Shown here piece by piece: positions 1-7,329 of a stretch of 29,694 bases of DNA. Numbering within the stretch: position 1 is the stretch's first letter; each line of letters starts with the position of its first letter. Position numbers and translations under genes: made by a program. The notes below the pieces were generated by a model that ran no database searches, was not told the origin of the DNA, and saw nothing but the letters and a program-made list of their open reading frames with translations. Source of the stretch: Marivivens sp. (GTDB taxonomy: Bacteria > Pseudomonadota > Alphaproteobacteria > Rhodobacterales > Rhodobacteraceae); contig JAHEBR010000005.1 in the NCBI GenBank assembly GCA_024642185.1, positions 1-29,694 of the forward strand, written 5' to 3'.

Positions 1-468
1 GGCATAGTCTTCTGTGTGAATGCCAGCGAACACGCCGGACGCCAGCATCGCGGGGGCGAAACGTGTGCCTTCTTCGTTGGTCCAGTTGGTCACCACGATG
101 GGATGCTTGGTCTTGATCCCGAGGTCGTTCATCGTGCGGATCACTTCGAGGCCACCCAGAACGCCCAGAACACCGTCATACTTGCCGCCGGTGGGCTGGG
201 TATCGAGGTGGCTGCCGATATAGACCGGCAGGGCCTCGGGGTCGGTGCCTTCGCGGCGGGCAAACATATTGCCGATCTCGTCGACCGCTATCGTCATGCC
301 GGCCGCCTCGCACCAGCGCTGGAACAGGTGGCGCCCTTCGCCGTCTTCATCTGTCAGGGTCTGGCGGTTGTTGCCACCCGCAACGCCGGGGCCGATCTTG
401 GCCATCTCCATCAGGCTATCCCAAAGCCGTTCGCCGTTGATCTTGAGATTCTCGCCGGGTGCGGACAT
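1..468 (-). CDS. Zn-dependent amidohydrolase, probable beta-ureidopropionase / N-carbamoyl-amino-acid hydrolase (N-terminal part)
   Basis: This is the first 156 residues of an M20-fold Zn hydrolase; the rest lies beyond the left edge. Seen: SHLDTQPTGGKYDGVLG at residues 86-102, with the metal ligands His87 and Asp98, and TNEEGTRF at 130-137, with the catalytic/ligand Glu pair 132-133. These are hallmarks of the N-carbamoyl-L-amino-acid hydrolase / allantoate amidohydrolase / beta-ureidopropionase group. The enzymes remove the carbamoyl group from N-carbamoyl-amino acids as CO2 and ammonia. The ATG is preceded by a strong AGGAGG. The gene is divergent from rutR with a RutR-type palindrome between them, so I infer the substrate is N-carbamoyl-beta-alanine, the last step of reductive pyrimidine breakdown. 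Allantoate or hydantoin derivatives remain possible because the family motifs do not settle substrate. Confidence 0.85.
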   Translation of the reverse strand, partial: MSAPGENLKINGERLWDSLMEMAKIGPGVAGGNNRQTLTDEDGEGRHLFQRWCEAAGMTIAVDEIGNMFARREGTDPEALPVYIGSHLDTQPTGGKYDGVLGVLGGLEVIRTMNDLGIKTKHPIVVTNWTNEEGTRFAPAMLASGVFAGIHTEDYA

Positions 469-526
469 CGGGTGTTCCTCCTCTGGTCGTCGCGGCTGTC
501 TTGATGCGCCTGCGAAAAAGCTTGAT

Positions 527-542
527 TTGACCAAGTGGTCAA
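527..542. promoter_or_regulatory. RutR operator palindrome
   Basis: TTGACCAAGTGGTCAA is a perfect inverted repeat apart from the two central bases. It equals the RutR consensus known from E. coli (TTGACCA-NN-TGGTCAA). It lies in the 188-base space between the divergent hydrolase gene and rutR. On the rutR strand, the TTGACC of the palindrome could itself be a -35 box, 17 bases from a weak CTAGCA at 550-555. Bound RutR would then block transcription until uracil or thymine releases it. The site is seen in the sequence; the regulation is inferred from the E. coli protein. Confidence 0.85.
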
Positions 543-656
543 AGGCACGCTAGCAGAGGGGAACCACCAGTCAAGTTTTCCGCGTGATCATGCGGCAATT
601 CGCTTGCCACTTTCCCGGATGACGCCATGTTACGCACAAGTGACGAAGGTTTGAGC

Positions 657-1265
657 ATGACGAAAAGCGCCCCGCGAACCCGCATTCAGGAGAAGAACCG
701 CTCCACCATTCTTGAAGCGGGGCTCGATGTATTCTCGCAATTCGGCTTTCGCGGCTCGACCGTCGATCAGATCGCCGAAGCGGCGGGGCTTTCGAAACCG
801 AACCTGCTGTACTACTTCCCCTCCAAGGAAGCGATTTATCTCGAGCTTCTGAGCAGCCTGCTCGACACCTGGCTCGACCCGCTGCGGGCGCTGAACGATG
901 ATGGCAAGGCCCTGCCCGAGATCCTCGATTACGTCCGGCGCAAGCTCGACATGGCGCGAGACTATCCGCGCGAAAGCCGCCTCTTTGCCGGGGAAATCCT
1001 TCAAGGCGCGCCGCGGATCGAGGATGCGCTGAAGGGGGATCTGAAGACCCTCGTCGACGAGAAAGCCGAGGTGATCCGCCACTGGATCGCCGCAGGCAAG
1101 ATCAAAGAGGTAGACCCCTATCACCTGATCTTCTCGATCTGGGCGCTGACGCAGCACTATGCCGATTTCGATACCCAGGTGAATGCGGTTCTGGGCGGGC
1201 AAGATCCCTTCCCCGGCGCTGAACATTACCTCGAGCAACTCTTCACAAGTCTCCTCAAGCCCTAA
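657..1265 (+). CDS. rutR: RutR, TetR-family pyrimidine-responsive regulator
   Basis: A 202-residue TetR-family protein closely resembling E. coli RutR throughout. Shared stretches include FSQFGF, QIAEAAGLSKPNLLYYFPSKEA (helix-turn-helix about residues 34-53), RDYPRESRLF, GDLKTLVDEK and DPYHLIFSIWALTQHYADF. RutR binds uracil or thymine and controls pyrimidine synthesis and degradation genes. I chose the ATG at 657 because AAGG lies 7 bases upstream. An in-frame ATG at 627 would add 10 unconserved residues. The regulator is divergent from a ureidopropionase-like gene, with a consensus RutR site between them, which supports local control of pyrimidine catabolism and possibly autoregulation. Identification is strong; ligand identity is by homology. 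Confidence 0.93.
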   Translation: MTKSAPRTRIQEKNRSTILEAGLDVFSQFGFRGSTVDQIAEAAGLSKPNLLYYFPSKEAIYLELLSSLLDTWLDPLRALNDDGKALPEILDYVRRKLDMARDYPRESRLFAGEILQGAPRIEDALKGDLKTLVDEKAEVIRHWIAAGKIKEVDPYHLIFSIWALTQHYADFDTQVNAVLGGQDPFPGAEHYLEQLFTSLLKP

Positions 1266-1294
1266 GCCAAAACAGGTTCATGGCCGGAATCTCT

Positions 1295-1330
1295 TTGACA
1301 GGTAACTGACCAGTCGGTTAGTTATCTCCC
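1295..1330 (+). promoter_or_regulatory. Promoter and self-operator of the TetR-family gene at 1331
   Basis: A perfect -35 box TTGACA at 1295-1300 is followed by an imperfect palindrome, TAACTGACCAGTCGGTTA, at 1303-1320 (14 of 18 positions symmetric), then a -10-like TAGTTA at 1319-1324 (18-base spacer). The palindrome fills the spacer, the classic position for a TetR-family autorepressor. The predicted transcription start falls at or next to the ATG at 1331, and no Shine-Dalgarno is visible, so the mRNA is probably leaderless. Confidence 0.7.
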
Positions 1331-1981
1331 ATGAACGCCGCAGATACCCCTGCCCCCAAGTTTCGCCGCCGCGCCGACGCAAGGCCCGACGAGGTCTTGG
1401 ACGCGGCCATCGCGCTTTTTGCGGAAAAGGGCTATGCGGCCACGACCGTTCAGGAAATCGCGACCCGCGCGGGTCTGTCGAAAGGGGCGGTCTATCTCTA
1501 TTTCCCGTCGAAGGCGGCGGTGCTTGAGGGGTTGGTCGAACGGGCAATATCGCCCGTGGCGCAGACCGCGCTCGGCCAGATTGCGAATTTCTCAGGCGAT
1601 CCCCGCCCCCTGATCGCGCAAGCGCTCAAGGCTTTTGCCCAACGGCTGCGCGACCCCGATCTTCTCGCCGTGCCGCGCATCGTCATCCACGAGGCGGTGG
1701 CCGCGCCCGAGATCGCGCAGATGTATCGCCGCGCGGTCCTCGATAAAGCCGTGCCTGCCCTGACGGCGCTTATTGCCAAGGGCGTTGAGGGCGGGTTTAT
1801 CCGCAAGGTCGATCCCGAGATGACCGTGCGATCCATTGTCGGACCGATCCTCGCGCACGTTCTGATGGACGAAATCTTCGACCTGCGCCCCGAGGGCGGG
1901 CTTCAGCTTGAGCGGCTGATCGACAACCACCTTGCCATATTGCTTGCGGGCCTCGCGCCCGAGAAAGACGGTGTTTCATGA
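1331..1981 (+). CDS. TetR/AcrR-family repressor of the adjoining export operon
   Basis: A 216-residue regulator with an N-terminal TetR helix-turn-helix (about residues 20-65; VQEIATRAGLSKGAVYLYFPSK). Its C-terminal ligand domain resembles the AefR-like type (VPRIVIHEAVAAPEIAQMYRR). It is the first gene of an operon: its stop overlaps the next start in ATGA, and it is followed by an HlyD adaptor, ABC ATPase and permease. The order mirrors E. coli cecR-ybhGFSR, where the TetR protein CecR controls the pump, although CecR has a different C-terminal domain. I infer that it represses its own operon through the palindrome inside its promoter and responds to a compound the pump exports. The ligand is unknown. 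Confidence 0.85.
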   Translation: MNAADTPAPKFRRRADARPDEVLDAAIALFAEKGYAATTVQEIATRAGLSKGAVYLYFPSKAAVLEGLVERAISPVAQTALGQIANFSGDPRPLIAQALKAFAQRLRDPDLLAVPRIVIHEAVAAPEIAQMYRRAVLDKAVPALTALIAKGVEGGFIRKVDPEMTVRSIVGPILAHVLMDEIFDLRPEGGLQLERLIDNHLAILLAGLAPEKDGVS

Positions 1982-2928
1982 GTGAATTTCTTGCCACGAT
2001 CCTTTCCGCCCTTGCCGCGCTCTGGCCCGGCGGGGACGAGACCAGCGCCTTGATCTACAACGGCTATCTGGAAGGGGACTTCGTCTATCTCTCTGCCGCA
2101 GCGCCGGGCAAGCTGACCGAGGTTCGGGTGGCCGAGGGAGATGTCGTCGAAGCAGGCGATACGCTGTTCCTCATCGAGAACACCCACCAGATCAACGCGC
2201 TGGCCGCAGCAGAGGCACGGGTGGCGATTGCCGAGGCCAATCTGGAAAACCTGCAGACCGGCGGGCGCGGAGCCGAGATCGACGTGGTCCGCGCGAGCCT
2301 CCAGCAGGCCGAGGCCGACCAGACCCTCGCCGCGACCAATGCCCAGCGGTCGGCCGAGTTGTTCACCCGTGGCCTTGCCCCTCAGGCCAAGGTCGATGCC
2401 GATCAGGCCATGCTCGACAGCGCCAACGCCCGCGTCGCGCAGCTTCGCGCCCAGCTTGAGGTGGCCGAGCTTCCGGCGCGTGACGCCCAGAAAATCGCCG
2501 CAGAGGCCGCGCTTGATGCCGCCAAGGCCGAGCGTGCCGAAGCGGAGACCGCGCTGGCCGACCGCGAGGTGACAGCCCCCGATGCTGGCACAATCGACCG
2601 TGTGTATTTTGACGCCGGCGAAATGGTCGGCGGAGGTGCGCCTGTTCTGTCTCTCTTGCCAGCCGATCACATGAAGGTCTTGTTCTTTGTGCCCGAAGCC
2701 GACCGTGCCGGTATCGCGCTGGGCGACCTCTACGAGGTCGAGTGCGAGGGCTGCCCCGAGGGCCTGACCGCCCGCGTCACCCGCCTTGCCTCGACGCCGC
2801 AATACACCCCGCCGATCCTCTACAGCCGCGACGAGCGCAGCCGCCTTGTCTTCCGCGCCGAAGCCTTCCTTGACGATCCGGCGGGCCTTTTGCCCGGCCA
2901 GCCTGTCAGCGTCTGGCCCAAGCCATGA
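1978..2928 (+). CDS. HlyD/YbhG-type periplasmic adaptor of an ABC export pump
   Basis: A 316-residue membrane fusion protein. Seen: a short hydrophobic N-terminus (FLATILSALAALW), a lipoyl/biotinyl-like half-domain (GKLTEVRVAEGDVVEAGDTLFLIEN, residues about 44-68), a long Ala/Glu-rich alpha-helical hairpin (about 75-190), the second lipoyl half (VTAPDAGTIDRVYFDAGEMVGGG) and a beta-barrel region. RGAEIDVVRASL and STPQYTPPILYSRDERSRLVFRAEA match the YbhG/YhiI branch. The protein would link the inner-membrane ABC transporter to the outer envelope. It overlaps both neighbours by ATGA, indicating translational coupling. The N-terminal anchor is short, with no lipobox, so whether it is a cleaved signal or a membrane anchor is unclear. 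Confidence 0.88.
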   Translation: MSEFLATILSALAALWPGGDETSALIYNGYLEGDFVYLSAAAPGKLTEVRVAEGDVVEAGDTLFLIENTHQINALAAAEARVAIAEANLENLQTGGRGAEIDVVRASLQQAEADQTLAATNAQRSAELFTRGLAPQAKVDADQAMLDSANARVAQLRAQLEVAELPARDAQKIAAEAALDAAKAERAEAETALADREVTAPDAGTIDRVYFDAGEMVGGGAPVLSLLPADHMKVLFFVPEADRAGIALGDLYEVECEGCPEGLTARVTRLASTPQYTPPILYSRDERSRLVFRAEAFLDDPAGLLPGQPVSVWPKP

Positions 2929-3866
2929 GCGAGCACGCGATCTCGGTTCGGGGGCTGACCAAGAGCTTTAGCGGGCGCAAGGTGGTCGACAATCTCGAGA
3001 TGGTTGTCCCCAAGGGTTCGATCTACGGCTTTCTCGGCCCCAACGGCAGCGGCAAGACGACGACGATCCGGATGATGTGTGGCCTTCTCACGCCGGATGC
3101 GGGCGAGGGCGATTGCCTTGGCTTCGACATCTTGCGCCAATCGGGGCAGATCAAGGAAAACGTCGGCTACATGACGCAGAAGTTCTCGCTCTACGAGGAC
3201 CTGACGATCCGCGAAAACCTCGATTTCGTGGCGCGGATGTATCGGGTCAGGAACCGAACGGCGCGGGTCGATCGGGCGTTGGATGAGCTGGGGCTGGCGG
3301 ATCGCGCGAAGCAGCTTGCCGGGACGCTTTCGGGCGGGTGGAAACAGCGGCTCGCTTTGGCGGCCTGCATGATTCACGAGCCGGCGGTGTTGCTGCTTGA
3401 TGAACCGACCGCCGGCGTCGATCCCAAGGCCCGCCGCGATTTCTGGGACGAGATCCGGCGCCTCGCCGCGAAAGGCGTGACCGTCCTCGTCTCGACCCAC
3501 TACATGGACGAGGCGGTTCAGTGCGACTACATCGCCTATATCGCCTACGGCAAAAAGCTGATCGACGGGCTGGCGCGCGAGATCCCGTCGAAGGTGGGCC
3601 TGTCGACATGGCTGGTTGAAGGGCCAGACATCGCCGCCCTCGAAGCCACGCTGCGCAAGGATCCCGGTGTCGGTCAGGTGGCGCGGTTTGGCACGGTTTT
3701 GCATGTCTCGGGGATCGACAAGGAAGCGCTCGCCAAGGTGGCCGAGCGAGAGACGGCGAAAAAGACCCACGACTGGACCCGCAAAGAGGCGGGGCTTGAA
3801 GAAGCCTTCATCTATCTGATGGCCCATTCCGAGGACAATTTCGGCAATGGAGGGCAGGCGCAATGA
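2925..3866 (+). CDS. ABC-2 type transporter ATPase (YbhF-like)
   Basis: A 313-residue single ABC ATPase. Walker A GPNGSGKTT is at residues 38-46, signature LSGGWKQRLALA at 135-146, Walker B VLLLDEP at 155-161 followed by TAGVDPKAR, and the H-loop histidine at 192 (STHYMDEA). A roughly 100-residue C-terminal region ends in the LEEAFIYLM element typical of drug/polysaccharide-type ABC-2 ATPases. E. coli YbhF carries two ATPase domains; this one has a single domain and would act as a homodimer. It overlaps the adaptor gene and the permease gene by ATGA, so stoichiometric production is likely. It powers export of the unknown substrate. Confidence 0.92.
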   Translation: MSEHAISVRGLTKSFSGRKVVDNLEMVVPKGSIYGFLGPNGSGKTTTIRMMCGLLTPDAGEGDCLGFDILRQSGQIKENVGYMTQKFSLYEDLTIRENLDFVARMYRVRNRTARVDRALDELGLADRAKQLAGTLSGGWKQRLALAACMIHEPAVLLLDEPTAGVDPKARRDFWDEIRRLAAKGVTVLVSTHYMDEAVQCDYIAYIAYGKKLIDGLAREIPSKVGLSTWLVEGPDIAALEATLRKDPGVGQVARFGTVLHVSGIDKEALAKVAERETAKKTHDWTRKEAGLEEAFIYLMAHSEDNFGNGGQAQ

Positions 3867-4993
3867 GCTTTTCCCTCGCCCGTTTCCGCGCCGTTTTGGT
3901 CAAGGAATTCATCCAGATGCGGCGCGACCGCATTACATTCGCCATGATGATCGGGGTGCCGATCATGCAGCTTTTGCTCTTTGGCTATGCGATCAACTCC
4001 GACCCGAGGCACCTGCCGACACTGGTCGAGATGGCTGATGACGGCCCCGCGAGCCGGGCGATCCTGATGGGGATGCAGACCTCGGGCTATTTCGAGGTCG
4101 AGGGCGTGGTGACCAGCGCCGAAGAAGGCGACCGCGCCCTGCGCGACGGCACGGCGAGTTTCGTCGTGGTGATCCCGCCCGATTTTGAACGCGACGTGGT
4201 GCGCGGCCATTCCCCCGACATCCTTCTCGCCGCCGACGCCTCTGACCCCGCCGCCGCCGCAGGAGCGATGGGGGCCATCAGCGGGATCGTCAGCACGGCG
4301 ATTTCCGAAACCCTGACCGGCGCCCTTTCCTACGCTGCGAGTTCGCCGCCTCCTTTCGGCGTCGTCGTGCACCGGCAGTTTAACCCCGAGGGCGAGACCT
4401 CGACCAATATCGTGCCGGGCCTTCTGGCGATCATCCTGTCGATGACCATGACGATGATCACAGCTGTCGCCATTGTCCGCGAGACCGAGCGGGGCACGAT
4501 GGAGACACTTATCTCGACGCCGGTTCGGCCTGCGGAGGTGATGCTTGGCAAGATCCTGCCCTATGTGATCGTGGGTTATGTGCAGACGGGTGTGTTCCTT
4601 GCCGCGGCGCAAATCCTTTTTGCCGTGCCTTTCCTTGGCAGCCCGCTCGCCTTCTTCGTGGGCTTCAACCTTTTCATCATCGTCAACCTCGCGCTTGGCT
4701 TCATGATCTCGACCATCGCGCGTAATCAGATGCAGGCGATGCAGGTGTCGTTCTTTACTCTGCTGCCCTCAATTCTGCTTTCCGGCTTTATGTTTCCCTT
4801 TGCCGGGATGCCCGGCTGGGCACAGGCGATCGGCTCGGTGATTCCGGCCACGCATTTCCTGCGGCTGGTGCGGAAGGTGATGCTGAAGGGGGCCGAGATG
4901 GCGGATATCGCGACCGATCTCTGGCGGATCGGGATCATCATGGCGGTGATCGTAGTGATCGCCCTGCGCCGGTATCGGCAGACGCTCGACTAG
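3863..4993 (+). CDS. ABC-2 type transporter permease (YbhS/YbhR-like)
   Basis: A 376-residue ABC-2 permease with the standard layout: N-terminal cytosolic KEFIQMRRDRITFAMM element and first membrane helix (IMQLLLFGYAI), a periplasmic domain of about 140 residues, then five C-terminal helices starting near VPGLLAIILSMTMTMITAVAIVRE and including ERGTMETLISTPVRPAEVMLGK. E. coli has two such proteins (YbhS and YbhR); only one is present here, so it probably works as a homodimer. It is the last gene of the tetR-adaptor-ATPase-permease operon. Its TAG stop shares CTAG with the stop of the convergent ynjD-like gene, a 4-base tail-to-tail overlap. Confidence 0.92.
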   Translation: MSFSLARFRAVLVKEFIQMRRDRITFAMMIGVPIMQLLLFGYAINSDPRHLPTLVEMADDGPASRAILMGMQTSGYFEVEGVVTSAEEGDRALRDGTASFVVVIPPDFERDVVRGHSPDILLAADASDPAAAAGAMGAISGIVSTAISETLTGALSYAASSPPPFGVVVHRQFNPEGETSTNIVPGLLAIILSMTMTMITAVAIVRETERGTMETLISTPVRPAEVMLGKILPYVIVGYVQTGVFLAAAQILFAVPFLGSPLAFFVGFNLFIIVNLALGFMISTIARNQMQAMQVSFFTLLPSILLSGFMFPFAGMPGWAQAIGSVIPATHFLRLVRKVMLKGAEMADIATDLWRIGIIMAVIVVIALRRYRQTLD

Positions 4994-5622
4994 CCGAGGC
5001 CGATCACCGGCCCGCCGGCCGCTTCGGCGTCTTGCGGATCGTGGGTGACGAGAAGGGTCGGCAAGCCGCGCAAGCGGGCGTGGTCGAAGACGAGGCTTCG
5101 GATTTGCGAACGAAGCTCGGCATCGAGCGAGCCGAAAGGTTCGTCGAGCAGGAGGGCGCGAGGCTTGGCGAGAAGAACCCGCATCAGCGCCACCCGCGCC
5201 TTCTGGCCGCCCGAAAGGGTCGCCGGATCACGATTGGCGAAGCCTTCAAGCCCGACCTCGGCAAGCGCCTGCTCGACCCTGCCCCGCCGCTCGGCACGGG
5301 TGCCGCCCGGCGCGAGGCCCAGCGCAAGGTTGGTGCCTACAGACAGGTGGGGGAACAAGAGATCGTCTTGAAAGAGGATGCCGATGCGCCGCTTCCACGC
5401 GGGGAGCGCGGCAAGGTTCTGGTTGCCCAGAAGGATGTCGCCAGCGGCGGTCAGGCCCTCGGGAATTGTGCCGGTGATGGCGGCAAGGATGCTCGATTTG
5501 CCCGAGCCGGAAGGGCCCATGAGGGTCGTGATCTCGCCGGGGGCTGCGGTCAGGCTAATCGAGACTAGGGTCTTCGCCCCTACGGAGATCGTCAGGCCCT
5601 TCAGGATCAGCGGCTCAGCCAT
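4990..5622 (-). CDS. ynjD: ABC importer ATPase YnjD
   Basis: A 210-residue ATPase with Walker A GPSGSGKS at residues 36-43, Q-loop LFQDDLLFPHL, signature LSGGQKARVAL at 136-146, Walker B ALLLDEP at 156-162 and H-loop His194. The short length and the gene order after a fused permease and a YnjB-like binding protein identify it as YnjD. It drives uptake through the YnjC permease. Its start lies inside the end of ynjC (8-base overlap), so it is probably translationally coupled. It is the last gene of the leftward operon. No substrate for the YnjBCD system is established to my knowledge. Confidence 0.9.
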   Translation of the reverse strand: MAEPLILKGLTISVGAKTLVSISLTAAPGEITTLMGPSGSGKSSILAAITGTIPEGLTAAGDILLGNQNLAALPAWKRRIGILFQDDLLFPHLSVGTNLALGLAPGGTRAERRGRVEQALAEVGLEGFANRDPATLSGGQKARVALMRVLLAKPRALLLDEPFGSLDAELRSQIRSLVFDHARLRGLPTLLVTHDPQDAEAAGGPVIGLG

Positions 5623-7288
5623 GGATCATCCCCCGACGATTGCGCCAGACGATCCTCGGCAGGGCGAGGGCCAGCGCAAAGGGCGCAAGCGCGGCCATGG
5701 CCTGCGCCAGACCATAGGCGCCGATCACCCGCCTGTCGCCCCCGGCTGCGAGGGCGAGGGCCTCGGTCGTGAGCGTGGGCAGGCGGCCGCCACCGGCCAG
5801 AAGGGTCGGCAGGTATTGCCCGATGGAGACAGCCATGCCGACGGCCACAGCGCCCGTGATGGGCGTGAGGAGCAGTGGCAAGCGCAGGCGCCAGAATTGG
5901 CGGGCGGGGGAAAGGCCGAGGCCAGCGGCAACGGTGCGGTAGCGGGGGTCGAGGGCCTCGTATGGGTCTGTCAGGACGAGGAGGAGGTAGGGCAGGACGA
6001 AGACCAGATGCGTCAGGCCGACAGGGAGGGCGCCGCTACCGAGGCCGATTTTGAGGAAGGCGGCCTGAAGGCCGGGCAGGAAGGTCACCTGCGGGACGAT
6101 CAGGGGGAGGTAGATGAGAGCCGTGAGAAGGCGGCGGGAGGGCTTGGCCTCGAGGCTGCCGAGGGCGAGGGTGAGCGCAATGACGACCACGGCAAGGGCC
6201 AAGAGAAGGGTCGCTACGCCGGTCTCGACAAGCGCCGCGCCGTGGCTGGCCCAGATGCGGCCGGTAAGTGTTTCGGGGAGGAAGGCTGGGAAGGGCCAGG
6301 CGCCGGCGAACGACCAGAGGGCGAGAATCGCGAGGCCAGCTATAAGGAATTTTCCGGCTGCGGCGGCGAGCGTGGCGCCGGCGATTTCCACGCCTCTCCC
6401 GCCGCCGCGCTGGCCGCCTTCGGCAAGACCTCTACCAAAACGCGCCGCCGCGATCTCGCCCAATCGCCAGAGAGCCAGCCCGGCTACGACAAGACCAAGC
6501 TGCACGAGCGCCCCAGCCGAGGCGAGGGCGCGCAGGGAAAGGTCGGGGTTTGCAGCCCAGCGCAGGATGACGATGGCAAGGGGCGGCGGGGTGGTCGGGC
6601 CAAGGATGAGGGCGGCGTCGACAGCAGACATGGAGTAGGCCAAGACGACATAGACCGGCAGGCGGATCTGCCGATAGACCGCCGGAAACACGGCGAGAAG
6701 CCAGCCGCGGGGGCGGCCATAGCCAAGCGCGGTGATCACCGCCATCGACGGGGCTGCTTTGGCCTGCGGCAGGGCAGCGATCATCATCAGGAGGAGGAAC
6801 GGGAGCTCCTTCACGACGAGGCCGAGGACCATGGCAAAGCCGAGGGGATCGCCCAAGATCAGAAGGTCGGGCGGCCTGTCCCAACCGGTGAGCCAAGGAG
6901 ACATGGCGCGGGCGATCCAGCCCGAGGGGGCGATGAGGAAGGCAATGCCAAAGGCGGCGGCGGCGTGAGGGACGGCGAGGAAAGGGGCGAGCCAGAGGCG
7001 GGCACGGGCGAAAGCCTTTGTGCCAGACCAGCCGGCCATGATGATCGTGGCCGAGGCGAGAGAGATCAGAGCCGCGAGAAGGCCGGTCGAGAACGAGAGC
7101 GCCACGGACCGACCTATCCCCGGCCAATTCCAGACCGCGCCCCAGACTTCCGAGGCAGACATCGCGCTTTGCAGCCCCGGCACATGGCCGAGCGCCCCGG
7201 CCAGAACGCCGATCATCCCCGCGAGGACCGGCCCGCCCAAGAGGAGGACGGTCAGCAAAAGGAGAAGGCGCGAGGGAGACAGGGTCAT
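5615..7288 (-). CDS. ynjC: ABC importer permease YnjC, two fused permease domains
   Basis: A 557-residue integral membrane protein made of two binding-protein-dependent permease domains in tandem, each with about six helices. The ATPase-contact (EAA-like) loops are recognisable around ITALGYGRPRGWLLAVFPAVYR in the first half and VAAGLGLSPARQFWRLRLPLL in the second. This ThiP/FbpB-like fused arrangement is characteristic of YnjC, so a single polypeptide forms the whole channel. It follows ynjB after 41 bases and overlaps ynjD by 8. A long apparent reading frame on the opposite strand is a GC artefact. Confidence 0.9.
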   Translation of the reverse strand: MTLSPSRLLLLLTVLLLGGPVLAGMIGVLAGALGHVPGLQSAMSASEVWGAVWNWPGIGRSVALSFSTGLLAALISLASATIIMAGWSGTKAFARARLWLAPFLAVPHAAAAFGIAFLIAPSGWIARAMSPWLTGWDRPPDLLILGDPLGFAMVLGLVVKELPFLLLMMIAALPQAKAAPSMAVITALGYGRPRGWLLAVFPAVYRQIRLPVYVVLAYSMSAVDAALILGPTTPPPLAIVILRWAANPDLSLRALASAGALVQLGLVVAGLALWRLGEIAAARFGRGLAEGGQRGGGRGVEIAGATLAAAAGKFLIAGLAILALWSFAGAWPFPAFLPETLTGRIWASHGAALVETGVATLLLALAVVVIALTLALGSLEAKPSRRLLTALIYLPLIVPQVTFLPGLQAAFLKIGLGSGALPVGLTHLVFVLPYLLLVLTDPYEALDPRYRTVAAGLGLSPARQFWRLRLPLLLTPITGAVAVGMAVSIGQYLPTLLAGGGRLPTLTTEALALAAGGDRRVIGAYGLAQAMAALAPFALALALPRIVWRNRRGMIHG

Positions 7289-7329
7289 GCCGGTATCTCC
7301 CCGCGTCGGTCGTTCCGAGTCAAGCCGCG

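Noticed and set aside
2820..3863. 347-codon minus-strand frame opposite the ABC ATPase
   Set aside because: The plus strand has complete Walker A, signature and Walker B motifs. The reverse frame is composition driven.
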